Below, piece after piece: positions 34,608 to 42,829 of a DNA stretch of 45,010 nt. The DNA is taken from assembly GCA_002350845.1 (NCBI GenBank), contig DEFL01000037.1:30892-75901 (forward strand), read 5' to 3'. The translations under genes and the position numbers were made by a program. Source of the DNA: Christensenella sp. UBA2853. Its GTDB lineage: Bacteria > Bacillota > Clostridia > Christensenellales > Aristaeellaceae. The notes under the pieces were generated by a model. It was not told the DNA's origin, did no database searches, and was given only the letters and a program-made list of their open reading frames with translations. The stretch's first letter is position 1. Each line of letters begins with the position of its first letter.

Positions 34608-37600
34608 TCAGATCAGGAATGCTTTCTGAAGCAGCGGGAAGTAGACGATGAAGAAGACCACGACGATGGCCAGGAGGATCACGAGCAGAATGATGTTCTT
34701 GATCATTCTGGCCTTCTTTGTGCGGAGGCGGCTGTCGCAGAACTGCTGCTCCGTCATGCGTCCGTACTGCACCATCTTCAGGATGCTGTAGATGAGATAG
34801 ACGGCGAGGAGTCCCATGAGAACCCACAGCGCGATCTTATAGATCGGGGTGCCAACCTCAAACTTCACGTCTTCGCCCATGCCGTTCATGGCCAGGGAAT
34901 TGGCCTGGTGATACAGCACCTGATGCGTGGAATTGCGCAGATAGGCGCGGCACCAGTTGGCCTTGACGTCGGAGAGTTTCAGTTCGCTCGTGGAGAGGAT
35001 CAGGTTGCCGCCGGCTGCGAGGTACTTGTCGATCATGGTGACATCCATACTGCCGAGGTAGTCGGTGATGAAGATGCCATTGAAGCCCCATTCATTCCTT
35101 GTGACATTCGTCATGAGGTTGACATGGTCGCCGGTCCAGGTGGTGCCGATGCGGTTCATGGCCAGCATGATACCCTTGGCGCCGCCGTCCTCCACGCCCA
35201 TCTGGAAGGGCTTGAGGTAGATTTCGCGGATGGCCTGTTCCTGGGAGAAGACAGCCACCTGGTTGTAGGCTGACCGGTTCGTCTCCTGGTCATTGAGGGC
35301 GAAATGCTTCATGTAGACATAGACGCCCTTCTTCTGGACTTCCTCGGTGATGCCAGCCGTGATCAGACCGGACTGGATGGGATCCTCGGAGAAGTACTCG
35401 AAGTTGCGGCCGGAGAACGGGGTGCGGTGAATATTGGTGGCCGGGGCATACCAGCCGGCGGTTTTGGTGAGGATGGCGTCCTCGCCGATGAATTTGCCGA
35501 AGTCCTTTGCAAGATCCAGGTTCCAGGTGGCGGCCAGGGTGATGGTGCGGGCATAGCCGAAGCCGGACTTGCCGGTGATGAAGTTGGAGATGCCGGCAGG
35601 GCCGTCATACTCGAACGTCTTGGGCTTCTGGATAGCCTCGATGGCCTTGGTGCCGTAACCGGAGTTATTGAAGAGAATATGCTGCTCGGACAGCTTGGTC
35701 TGATTGAGGAGGTCTTCCCACTGGGGATCATCATAGGCCTTGCCCTTCATCTGCACGAGCTTCAGGGGCTGCTCGACCTCAGCGCCGTAGATATAGTCGT
35801 CCTTGGAGGGGAAGTCCTGCGCGGCGAGTGCTTTCAGGTCGACGCTGTCGGCGCCTTTCTGTTCAAAGCCTTTGGCAAGGGTATCGGAGATGACGACCGA
35901 ACCGACCGTGCCGACGGCATCGGTATTCTTGGAAAGCCCCGGGATTTCCTGCGTGGAGTAGCGCAGCCCCATGTTGTCCATGGCGCTCCAGTTGCTGCGG
36001 GAAAGATACACGGCATCGGGGAGGAAGTCATTGTCAAACTGGTTGGTGACCTTGGTGCCTGTGACTGCGGTATCGAGGAGGCGGAGCTCCGCGATGTCAA
36101 AGGTGCCGGTAAGGTCTTTGTTTCCATCCTTCGTCATGCCGTCCTGGACGGTATGGCCCTTGGCGGCAAGCACATTGTTGATGGCGTCATGCGCATCCCG
36201 GCCGGCTGTCACATAGTAGGTGCCTGCATCGAGAATCCAGGTCTTCTGGTTCACAAAGTCATAGGAAGCGATGTCCTTGAGGCGGAAAGTGACGGTCACC
36301 TTTTCGCTCTCGCCGGCTTTGAGTTCCTTCGTCTTGGCATAGCCTGCGAGCACGACGGACGCCTTTTCCACGCCGCCTTTGGTGTAGGGTGCCTGGGCAT
36401 AGATTTGAACGACATCCTTGCCGGGAACGGACCCGGTGTTTTTGACGGTGACCTCGGCGGTGACCTTGTCGCCGTCCAGCTTCACAGCGTATCCGGACCA
36501 GTCGAAGGTGGTATAGCTCAGGCCGTAGCCGAAGGGATACTGGACGGTGGCGGCATAGTCAAAGTCGCCCGTGTTTTCGGTGCCCAGCACACGGTCTTCA
36601 TACCGGGTCTCATAGTAGCGGTAGCCCACATAGATGCCTTCACAGTAATTCATGTAGGCATAGCCGTTGGGGGTGCCGTCCGCGTTCAGGAAGCGGAAGT
36701 CGCCGAAGTTCTGCATGGCGGGGGCGGAGAGATTGTCATAGGTCCAGGTGTCCACGAGACGGCCGGAGGGGCTGATCTTTCCGGCGAAGATATCCGCGAC
36801 GCTGAAGATACCGTCCTGGCCGGCACCGGCATACCACACGCAGGCCTTGACGCCGTAGGCTTCATCCTCGATCTGGCCTAGTTCCATGGGGTTGGCGGCG
36901 TTGATGACAAGAATGGTGCCCTTGAATGCGCCGCTGTCATGGATGCCGCGCAGCAGGTCTTCCTCTTCCACGGAGAGCTCGAGGTAATGACGGTCGGTGC
37001 TGTTGCCGAAGCGGCCCATTTCACGGGGCAGGTCGCTGCCTTCACCGTTCTGACGGTTCAGGACCACAATGGCCGCATCGCCGAAGGAAGAGAACGTGCC
37101 TTTGACGGCATCGGTATACTCGCTCCACGGGATTTCGTCGATCTTCCATTCACCCATGGCATCTCCGCCGCCAGGGCCGGCACCGGTGCCGTGCACATGG
37201 CTGGTGGAGGCGGTGAATTTGCTCAGCTCCGTATTGATGCCGAACCCGGCCTTCTGGAGCGCGCCGGCGAGGGTATCTGAAGTGATGGCGATATCGCCGG
37301 ACCCCGATCCGGAGGTGGTTGCCGCCACGGAGGAGAGGCCGAACACGCTCAGCTGGCTGCCTTCTTTCAGCGGCAGGAAGGCATCGTCATTCTTCAGAAG
37401 AACCGTGCCCTCGGCCACGACCTGGCGGGTGTAGGCGAGCTGGGCGGCCTTCAGGTCTTCCTCGCTCTTGTATTCACTGAGAAAATCGCCGGCCTGGGCA
37501 CTCGTCTTCGTGCCGCCGACCGTGCCGAAGAAGTCCGTCAGGACGCTGTCCCACTTGGCCGTGACGAGATTGGCGACAAGGCAGACGATCAGGAGCAGTG

Positions 37601-37661
37601 CCAGCACGCTGGTATGCAGGGCAAAATAGGACTTTTTGCTGTAGGTCTTTTCTTTCCTCAT
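34608..37661 (-). CDS. Membrane-anchored, domain-permuted GH3 beta-glucosidase
   Basis: A 1017-residue glycoside hydrolase family 3 protein with its domains in permuted order. After an N-terminal membrane helix (about 12-34) comes the GH3 C-domain (EGTVLLKNDDAFLPL near 80, then GTILVINAANPMELGQIED and QYPFGYGLSYTTFDW). An Fn3-like domain (TVKNTGSVPGKDVVQIY) follows, and then the GH3 N-terminal barrel with YMKHFALNDQETNRS and the nucleophile D867 in GIFITDYLGS. Two further helices end the chain (about 940-965 and 985-1010). The catalytic domains are probably outside the cell, cleaving beta-glucosides or related glycans. I chose ATG at 37661 (GGGGA 5 bases upstream); the frame is also open to an ATG at 37697. 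Only about 50 bases separate the start from a terminator. Confidence 0.88.
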   Translation of the reverse strand: MRKEKTYSKKSYFALHTSVLALLLIVCLVANLVTAKWDSVLTDFFGTVGGTKTSAQAGDFLSEYKSEEDLKAAQLAYTRQVVAEGTVLLKNDDAFLPLKEGSQLSVFGLSSVAATTSGSGSGDIAITSDTLAGALQKAGFGINTELSKFTASTSHVHGTGAGPGGGDAMGEWKIDEIPWSEYTDAVKGTFSSFGDAAIVVLNRQNGEGSDLPREMGRFGNSTDRHYLELSVEEEDLLRGIHDSGAFKGTILVINAANPMELGQIEDEAYGVKACVWYAGAGQDGIFSVADIFAGKISPSGRLVDTWTYDNLSAPAMQNFGDFRFLNADGTPNGYAYMNYCEGIYVGYRYYETRYEDRVLGTENTGDFDYAATVQYPFGYGLSYTTFDWSGYAVKLDGDKVTAEVTVKNTGSVPGKDVVQIYAQAPYTKGGVEKASVVLAGYAKTKELKAGESEKVTVTFRLKDIASYDFVNQKTWILDAGTYYVTAGRDAHDAINNVLAAKGHTVQDGMTKDGNKDLTGTFDIAELRLLDTAVTGTKVTNQFDNDFLPDAVYLSRSNWSAMDNMGLRYSTQEIPGLSKNTDAVGTVGSVVISDTLAKGFEQKGADSVDLKALAAQDFPSKDDYIYGAEVEQPLKLVQMKGKAYDDPQWEDLLNQTKLSEQHILFNNSGYGTKAIEAIQKPKTFEYDGPAGISNFITGKSGFGYARTITLAATWNLDLAKDFGKFIGEDAILTKTAGWYAPATNIHRTPFSGRNFEYFSEDPIQSGLITAGITEEVQKKGVYVYMKHFALNDQETNRSAYNQVAVFSQEQAIREIYLKPFQMGVEDGGAKGIMLAMNRIGTTWTGDHVNLMTNVTRNEWGFNGIFITDYLGSMDVTMIDKYLAAGGNLILSTSELKLSDVKANWCRAYLRNSTHQVLYHQANSLAMNGMGEDVKFEVGTPIYKIALWVLMGLLAVYLIYSILKMVQYGRMTEQQFCDSRLRTKKARMIKNIILLVILLAIVVVFFIVYFPLLQKAFLI

Positions 37662-37710
37662 GGCTGTCCCCGGTGTTCCGGGCTCCCTTCCTTTCATTGA
37701 ACATCAAAGA

Positions 37711-37742
37711 AAAAGAGGGGAAGCAGGCGCTTCCTCCTCTTT
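37711..37742 (-). terminator. Terminator between the secreted-protein and GH3 genes
   Basis: On the minus strand a 13-bp stem with a single bulged base (37712-37718/37736-37742 and 37719-37724/37729-37734) has a 4-base loop and is followed by a T-rich tail. It starts 10 bases after the stop codon of the secreted protein. Confidence 0.88.
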
Positions 37743-37752
37743 ATGGGGTCAA

Positions 37753-38322
37753 TCAGTCGTCATCGGAGGAGGCGGCCTCATTGTAGCTGAAGGTGCTGTC
37801 GCCGTTCACGGTGATAGAGACAGGGGTGTCATGTCCGCCGAACTTGTAGACAGGGGTGGAGAAGTTGTCCATGGGATCGTAGTCGGTGCCTTCGTAGTTG
37901 CAGACGCGGTCGCCGTTGGAAGCGGTGCCTTCAGAGTTCTTCATGTAGCCCAGGCCGACGAGGGGACCCCAGTCTTCCGTGAAAACGCATTCATCAGCGA
38001 TATTGAGCGTGACCTGATCGGCAGTCTGGGTATAGGTGCCGGTGAACACATAGCGCATGGCATAGGAGCCGGTTTCCGGGGCGAGGACTTCACCCTTCTC
38101 GTCAACAGTGCCAAGGAGCTTGGTGTACTCATAGGTGCCGTCATCCTTCAGGATGAGCGTGTTGCATTCAGACAGGCCGCAGCCGGACACGAAACCATTG
38201 TTGTCGGTGATGCCGGCCAGATCTTCAGTGGTGAAGAACTTGGTGTAGGTGGTATCGGCCAGAGCGGAAACACAGGTCAGGGCCAGAACCAGGGAGACGA
38301 GCAGAGCAGCAAACTTCTTCAT
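37753..38322 (-). CDS. Small secreted protein of unknown function
   Basis: A 189-residue protein with a clear signal peptide (MKKFAALLVSLVLALTCVSA, then LA before DT). The mature part, about 167 residues, is acidic and predicted to be beta-rich, with repeated GTYxxTxxxVTLNI-type strands like lipocalin- or META-like beta barrels. Four Cys residues (SGCGLSEC, DECVF, RVCNY) could form two disulfides. It ends in an acidic SSDDD tail with no anchor. I do not recognise the family. AGGAGG is 8 bases before ATG at 38322. In the leader an AGCACGG/CCGTGCT hairpin with a tetraloop (38345-38362) lies just upstream of the ribosome site. It follows the histidine-kinase gene by 89 bases and may be co-transcribed with it. 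Confidence 0.75.
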   Translation of the reverse strand: MKKFAALLVSLVLALTCVSALADTTYTKFFTTEDLAGITDNNGFVSGCGLSECNTLILKDDGTYEYTKLLGTVDEKGEVLAPETGSYAMRYVFTGTYTQTADQVTLNIADECVFTEDWGPLVGLGYMKNSEGTASNGDRVCNYEGTDYDPMDNFSTPVYKFGGHDTPVSITVNGDSTFSYNEAASSDDD

Positions 38323-38411
38323 GAAAAAATCCTCCTTGCATTTGAGCACGGTCTTCCGTGCTTTGATGGCTGGAGGATAGCATGGATTGATCATTCTGGT
38401 GCGGATTTGTC

Positions 38412-39740
38412 CTAACTGTGCATTTTTCCGTCCTGGTTGGCATCCTCTGCCTCCAGGGCGGGGAAAATGATGCGCAGAACGAACATGCCGCCGTCGGTGG
38501 ACAGGTGCATCACGCCGCTGTACTTTTCGGCCGTATACTGGATGCTGCGCGTCCCGAACCCGTGGCTGGTTTTGTCTTCCTTGGTGGTGACCGGGAGACC
38601 GTCCCTGAGGACCACATCCCCGCTGTACGGGTTTTCCTCCTGCAGGATGATCAGGCCTTTTTTTTCGTGCACGGAAACGTGAATGGAGCGCACAGCGGGA
38701 TTCGTCAGATGCAGGCTGGCTTCGATCGCGTTGTCGAGAATGTTCGCGAGCAGGGTATAGAGATCCACGGGATCGATAAAGTTCAGCAGTTTGCCGTCGG
38801 CCATGACGGAGAGGCTGATCTGGTTCTGGCTGCAGACAAGGCCCTTTTGCATGAGAACCGTATCGAGCGTTTTGTTTCCGGTGCGGTAAGCACTGTCATA
38901 GATCTGCACAGCCCGCTCCATGCTCGCAATGGCTTCCTCGCGCGCTTCTTCGCCGGCGACAGAGCGCAGGGCCATGACCTGATGGCGCAGGTCATGGCAT
39001 TTTCGGTTGATGATTTCAATGTTTTCCTGTGTCATTTCGTACTGCGCTTTGCTCAGTGCCCAGAGCTGCTCTTTTTTCTGCATTTCATCCTGTGCATGCA
39101 TATACTCCGTCCACCGGCGCTCGGACACCATGATGAAGAGTATGCAGATCATGGCATAGACGGCATGCAGCCAGGGCATTTCAATCTGGACGGTATAGAT
39201 GCTGATCGCATACATGAGGCCCATTTCCACGACCAGGAGTCCGGCCGAATGCACATGCGAGGACGGGTAATGTCCGTTGATACAGAGGGGACGGGCAAGG
39301 AAAAAATAGAGGAAGACGTACAGGAGGATCATGACCGGGTAGTGGAAAAGGTCACCGTTCCACGCAGGTGAATTGCCCCAGAAATGGGTGGCGAGGGTAT
39401 CCAGACAGTAGGAAAGGTGCTGGGCCATATACGCGCACAGGACGGCATGCGTGCTTTCCTCCCAGGAGGAACCGCACATGAGGCACAGGGAGAAGGACAG
39501 GCTGGCAAACACCGCCAGATAATGGATCCCGAAAAAGAACGGGCCAAGCATCCTGTTCTGAGGAAGCCGCGGGAAGAGAAGCATGCCGAGCCCGACACAG
39601 GCTGTCAGGAGCGCCAGGGGGAGCGGAAGATAAACATACCAGTTCCGCTTTTTCTGCATGGGGAGAAAAAAGGGAATGATGGCGTAGAGCATCATCCGGG
39701 GGAAACCGGAGAGATACTCCAGAAGCTGTGCCGCATCCAT
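38412..39740 (-). CDS. AgrC-like membrane sensor histidine kinase
   Basis: A 442-residue kinase. Residues 1-215 hold about six membrane helices of the AgrC/LytS kind. A short coiled linker leads to the dimerisation helix with the phospho-acceptor His in RKCHDLRHQVMAL (near 248). The C-terminal GHKL ATPase has the N-box NILDNAIEAS and the G-box GFGTRSI. No extracellular domain is large enough for a protein ligand, so a peptide or membrane cue is likely. The ATG shares one base with the TGA of the regulator gene (TGATG), and GGAGG lies 10 bases upstream inside that gene. No AgrD-type precursor peptide or AgrB protease is nearby, so the signal is unknown. Confidence 0.88.
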   Translation of the reverse strand: MDAAQLLEYLSGFPRMMLYAIIPFFLPMQKKRNWYVYLPLPLALLTACVGLGMLLFPRLPQNRMLGPFFFGIHYLAVFASLSFSLCLMCGSSWEESTHAVLCAYMAQHLSYCLDTLATHFWGNSPAWNGDLFHYPVMILLYVFLYFFLARPLCINGHYPSSHVHSAGLLVVEMGLMYAISIYTVQIEMPWLHAVYAMICILFIMVSERRWTEYMHAQDEMQKKEQLWALSKAQYEMTQENIEIINRKCHDLRHQVMALRSVAGEEAREEAIASMERAVQIYDSAYRTGNKTLDTVLMQKGLVCSQNQISLSVMADGKLLNFIDPVDLYTLLANILDNAIEASLHLTNPAVRSIHVSVHEKKGLIILQEENPYSGDVVLRDGLPVTTKEDKTSHGFGTRSIQYTAEKYSGVMHLSTDGGMFVLRIIFPALEAEDANQDGKMHS

Positions 39741-40450
39741 CAGTACGTCGCCTCCAGATAATCCGTGAACGCCTGAAGAAACTCCTTCTTGCGGTTTCTT
39801 GAAATGGACAGCTGATGGCTGCCGAGAATGACTGTGTCTTTGCTGATGCGGTCAATGCGCTTGAGGTTGACCAGGAAGGAAAGGCTGCACCGGGAAAAGG
39901 GAAGGCCTTCCAGCTCTTTCTCCGCGTCCCCGATGGTCGCCCGCTTTTCGTAGGTTTCATTCACGGTGACATACCGGAGTGTATGGCCGCTCACTTCAAT
40001 ATACAGGATGTCATCGGTGGACACTTTCACCCAGTCGCTCCACTTTTTCAGCATGATATGGGCATGCGCCTTTTTCTTTTCGACCTCGCGCACGGCCTTG
40101 GCCATCCGAAGCGTGAACTGCGGGTATTCCAGGGGTTTCAGGACATAGTCAAACGCATCCACTTCATAGCCGTTGATCGCATACTGAGCCATGGTGGTGA
40201 CAAAGATAATGATCACGTCCTGATCGCAGGCACGGATTCTCCGGGCCGTGGAGAGGCCGTCAAGCAGCTGCATCTGGATATCCAGGAAGATGATATCCCA
40301 CTTGGAGCGGAAATCATCGGCAATCTCCATGCCGTCCTGAAAAACGGTCACCTGAACATCCAGGTTCTGCTCCTTCGCATACCGCTGGATAAACCCGGTC
40401 AGCTGATCGCTGAAGGACTTTTCATCATCCACAACAGCAATGGAAATCAA
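39740..40450 (-). CDS. LytTR-family response regulator
   Basis: A 236-residue regulator. The receiver domain has acidic pocket residues D8-D9, phospho-acceptor D57 in IIFLDIQM, and the usual T and K (VTT, VLKPLEY). The C-terminal LytTR DNA-binding domain follows (WVKVSTDDILYIEVSGHTLR, then FSRCSLSFLVNLKRIDRI, where the Cys-Ser and Leu-Arg residues resemble AgrA). It is paired with the kinase downstream. I chose TTG at 40450 because AGGAGG lies 8 bases upstream; the TTG at 40456 is only 2 bases from the same site. The gap of about 90 bases to the NTPase gene shows no terminator and no convincing promoter. Confidence 0.88.
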   Translation of the reverse strand: MISIAVVDDEKSFSDQLTGFIQRYAKEQNLDVQVTVFQDGMEIADDFRSKWDIIFLDIQMQLLDGLSTARRIRACDQDVIIIFVTTMAQYAINGYEVDAFDYVLKPLEYPQFTLRMAKAVREVEKKKAHAHIMLKKWSDWVKVSTDDILYIEVSGHTLRYVTVNETYEKRATIGDAEKELEGLPFSRCSLSFLVNLKRIDRISKDTVILGSHQLSISRNRKKEFLQAFTDYLEATY

Positions 40451-40544
40451 AGACAACGCCTCCTGAATTGTTTTTCAAAACACTAGGCATCCTGTGAGCA
40501 GAGGAAAGGTTCATGGCTGGCAAAGAGTGTACTTGGATTGGTTC

Positions 40545-42812
40545 TTACACGATGGAGCTGGCATTCTGTCTGATGGTTTCACTGGAGGCATCTGCCATTC
40601 GTGCAAACAGGAATTCCTGAGTCATATGCGCAAGGAATGCATAGGAGACAAGAATCGTGAACATGATAAACTCGATGAGGATCATATAATCATCAAAAGT
40701 ACGGTTGAAAATGAAGAAGACAATATGCGCAGCGCCGAACACCAGACCGATCATGCAGGATTTGTATCCATAGAAAGCCAGTTCATTGCGGCATGTCTGG
40801 CGATAATTCCCGTTGAGCAGGAACGCAAAATACATGGCAGCCAGCGCAAGATCGATGCCGTCAATGAGCAGAAAATGCGGGTAGGCGAAAACAGCCATCG
40901 AGGCAAGAAACATCAGGATGCAATAGATACATCGGCACAGGCCGGAACCGCCGCCGTGGAAATATTTGGCCACATGATTATACATGAAGCAGAGATAAAT
41001 GACACTTGCGACTGTGATGAACAAAGGAAATGCGGGGACATACGTCCCATAGGGATTGGCGCCTGTCCAAAGGACAGCCCAGGGGTTGTAAATGAACCGC
41101 TCGATGAGATAGCAAAGCACCATAAAACCGATGGCGATGCCGGTCGTAATGGGGAAGAAGCGCTGAGGATACACCTGTTTGCGGTGGGCAATTTTCCGGG
41201 CAACCGCATCGGCCAGTTTTTCGTCCATGTATTCAGAAATAAAGAGATCCAGAGCGTTTTTGGTATCCCGGTTCATGCTGTTGGAGCAGTACGACAGAAA
41301 GGCTGATGCGATAAAATCATGGGCGATTTCATACTCCTGACTGCTTCTGTCTGTATTTTTCCGGATCAATTGCAGCTTTTCCAGCTGCTCCATGTTTTCC
41401 ATCAGCCGTGCATGCCCTTTTTTGTCAAACAGGTTCGGGAACAGGGCATTCTCCAGATCGGCGGTCTTCATGGAAAGATGATGGATCCTTGCCTGGCTGA
41501 GAAGATACATCACGCGCGAAGCATGGAAGAAGCTCTGGCAGGATGAGAGCTGGACATCAAAATACTGTTCAAAGAGTTCATTGTTATTGCCGTCAATGAG
41601 CTGCTGCAGATCTTCCTCTGGACGGGAGAGAATCTTCTGGTTAAACTCAGCCATATGAAAGATCATCTGCTGCTCAATCAGGGTCTGATCTTCATGCTTT
41701 TTGTAGAGCTCAGTGCCTTTTTCTCCAAACAGCAGACGGCACTTGCTTTCCATGAGGGAATCATGGTGTGCGATGCCGCCAAGCTGTGAGGTGACTTCAT
41801 TCTGATTCCTGCAGTAGAAGAGCGTCGCACCGAGTTGTTCAAGGACAATCCGCCCCAGGCTTCGGTCGGGAGCATCAAGGTATTCTTTGCTGTTCTGCTT
41901 GATGGCATATCCATCCCAGAGCAGGGTCTGATCCAGTCGCAGGAGCGGCGCATGCGGGCGGGTGGGTCTGCCCTTTTTTTCAATGATATTGATAATGGGC
42001 TGAAGAACACCCCGCGGTTCCACGCCTGCGGTTTCATCGGATGCCAGGAGATTATTCATATCAAACTGTTTGAGAAAATCAGCAAGATATTCCTCCCGCA
42101 TGGAAATGATCACGGCGGTGTTTTCGCAGCACATATGCCGGATCATGTCACGCACGGACTTCTGCTGCTCTGAAGGAAGGGAAAAGTACCGCTCAAACTG
42201 ATCGAGAATAAAGATCACTTTGGAATGCTGCGTCATTTCCCGGATCTTCAGGTCGATATTGCTACCGAAGAGCGCCGTCATATGTCCGTAAAACTCGCGA
42301 TAATTGCCGGAAAAATCGAAGATCTTATACTGCTCTTCAAAAGCGTGCCTGAAGAAGGCAAGAATCGTGGACTTTCCGCATCCGCTGCGGCCGGTCAGGC
42401 AGAGTGCCTGTTTGACGGAGACCTGAGGGAAGATGGTTTCCTCCAGCAGACGGTGCATAAAAGCAATTTCTTCGTCTCTGGGAAGAACATCATGCTGATT
42501 AGCTGATTCAGTGCCTTTCAGATCATAGAGTCCGAGAAACTCGAAGCCGGACTGACGGCAGTATGGCCTGATTTCGATCCTGTTCCTGTTCGCCGTGATC
42601 AGGACTGCCGCGCACGCCAGGACGGAAACAGCCATGCTGATCAGAAACTGAACGGGCAGCGGGAGATGCCTGAGGTAGACATGGCTCAGAAGAAGGAGAC
42701 ACCAGGCAATGCCAAGTGCATACACAAGACTGCACATCATGGCGGAGAAGCCGAAAATATTGTGTCCGGCTCGTTTCATGCGGGAATAATAAGATGCATG
42801 TTGACGATCCAT
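40545..42812 (-). CDS. Membrane nSTAND-type NTPase
   Basis: A 755-residue protein. Two membrane helices (about 20-43 and 52-74) precede an NTPase core: Walker A GRSGCGKST at 141-149, Walker B FILDQFERYF at 201-210 (D204, E207), and ISMREEYLADF near 236-246 with R239. The DQFE motif and the following SxRxEYL are the hallmark of nSTAND1-type STAND NTPases. A winged-helix-like part ends in YEIAHDFIASAFL, as in STAND proteins. From about residue 545 there are about six or seven further membrane helices. Such ATPases act as ligand-triggered oligomerising switches in immunity and cell death, and here the switch is embedded in the membrane. GGAGG is 7 bases before ATG, and the gap to the TIR gene is 17 bases. 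Confidence 0.83.
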   Translation of the reverse strand: MDRQHASYYSRMKRAGHNIFGFSAMMCSLVYALGIAWCLLLLSHVYLRHLPLPVQFLISMAVSVLACAAVLITANRNRIEIRPYCRQSGFEFLGLYDLKGTESANQHDVLPRDEEIAFMHRLLEETIFPQVSVKQALCLTGRSGCGKSTILAFFRHAFEEQYKIFDFSGNYREFYGHMTALFGSNIDLKIREMTQHSKVIFILDQFERYFSLPSEQQKSVRDMIRHMCCENTAVIISMREEYLADFLKQFDMNNLLASDETAGVEPRGVLQPIINIIEKKGRPTRPHAPLLRLDQTLLWDGYAIKQNSKEYLDAPDRSLGRIVLEQLGATLFYCRNQNEVTSQLGGIAHHDSLMESKCRLLFGEKGTELYKKHEDQTLIEQQMIFHMAEFNQKILSRPEEDLQQLIDGNNNELFEQYFDVQLSSCQSFFHASRVMYLLSQARIHHLSMKTADLENALFPNLFDKKGHARLMENMEQLEKLQLIRKNTDRSSQEYEIAHDFIASAFLSYCSNSMNRDTKNALDLFISEYMDEKLADAVARKIAHRKQVYPQRFFPITTGIAIGFMVLCYLIERFIYNPWAVLWTGANPYGTYVPAFPLFITVASVIYLCFMYNHVAKYFHGGGSGLCRCIYCILMFLASMAVFAYPHFLLIDGIDLALAAMYFAFLLNGNYRQTCRNELAFYGYKSCMIGLVFGAAHIVFFIFNRTFDDYMILIEFIMFTILVSYAFLAHMTQEFLFARMADASSETIRQNASSIV

Positions 42813-42829
42813 GATTCTTCCTCCAGGTA

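Noticed and set aside
35304..36881. A 525-codon plus-strand open frame opposite the GH3 gene
   Set aside because: The minus-strand frame encodes clear GH3 and Fn3 motifs; the plus frame is a low-complexity Gly/Val/Ile-rich shadow.
38323..40450. A complete agr quorum-sensing locus
   Set aside because: The kinase and LytTR regulator are AgrC/AgrA-like, but no AgrB protease or AgrD precursor is found; the secreted 189-residue protein is far too large to be an AgrD peptide.
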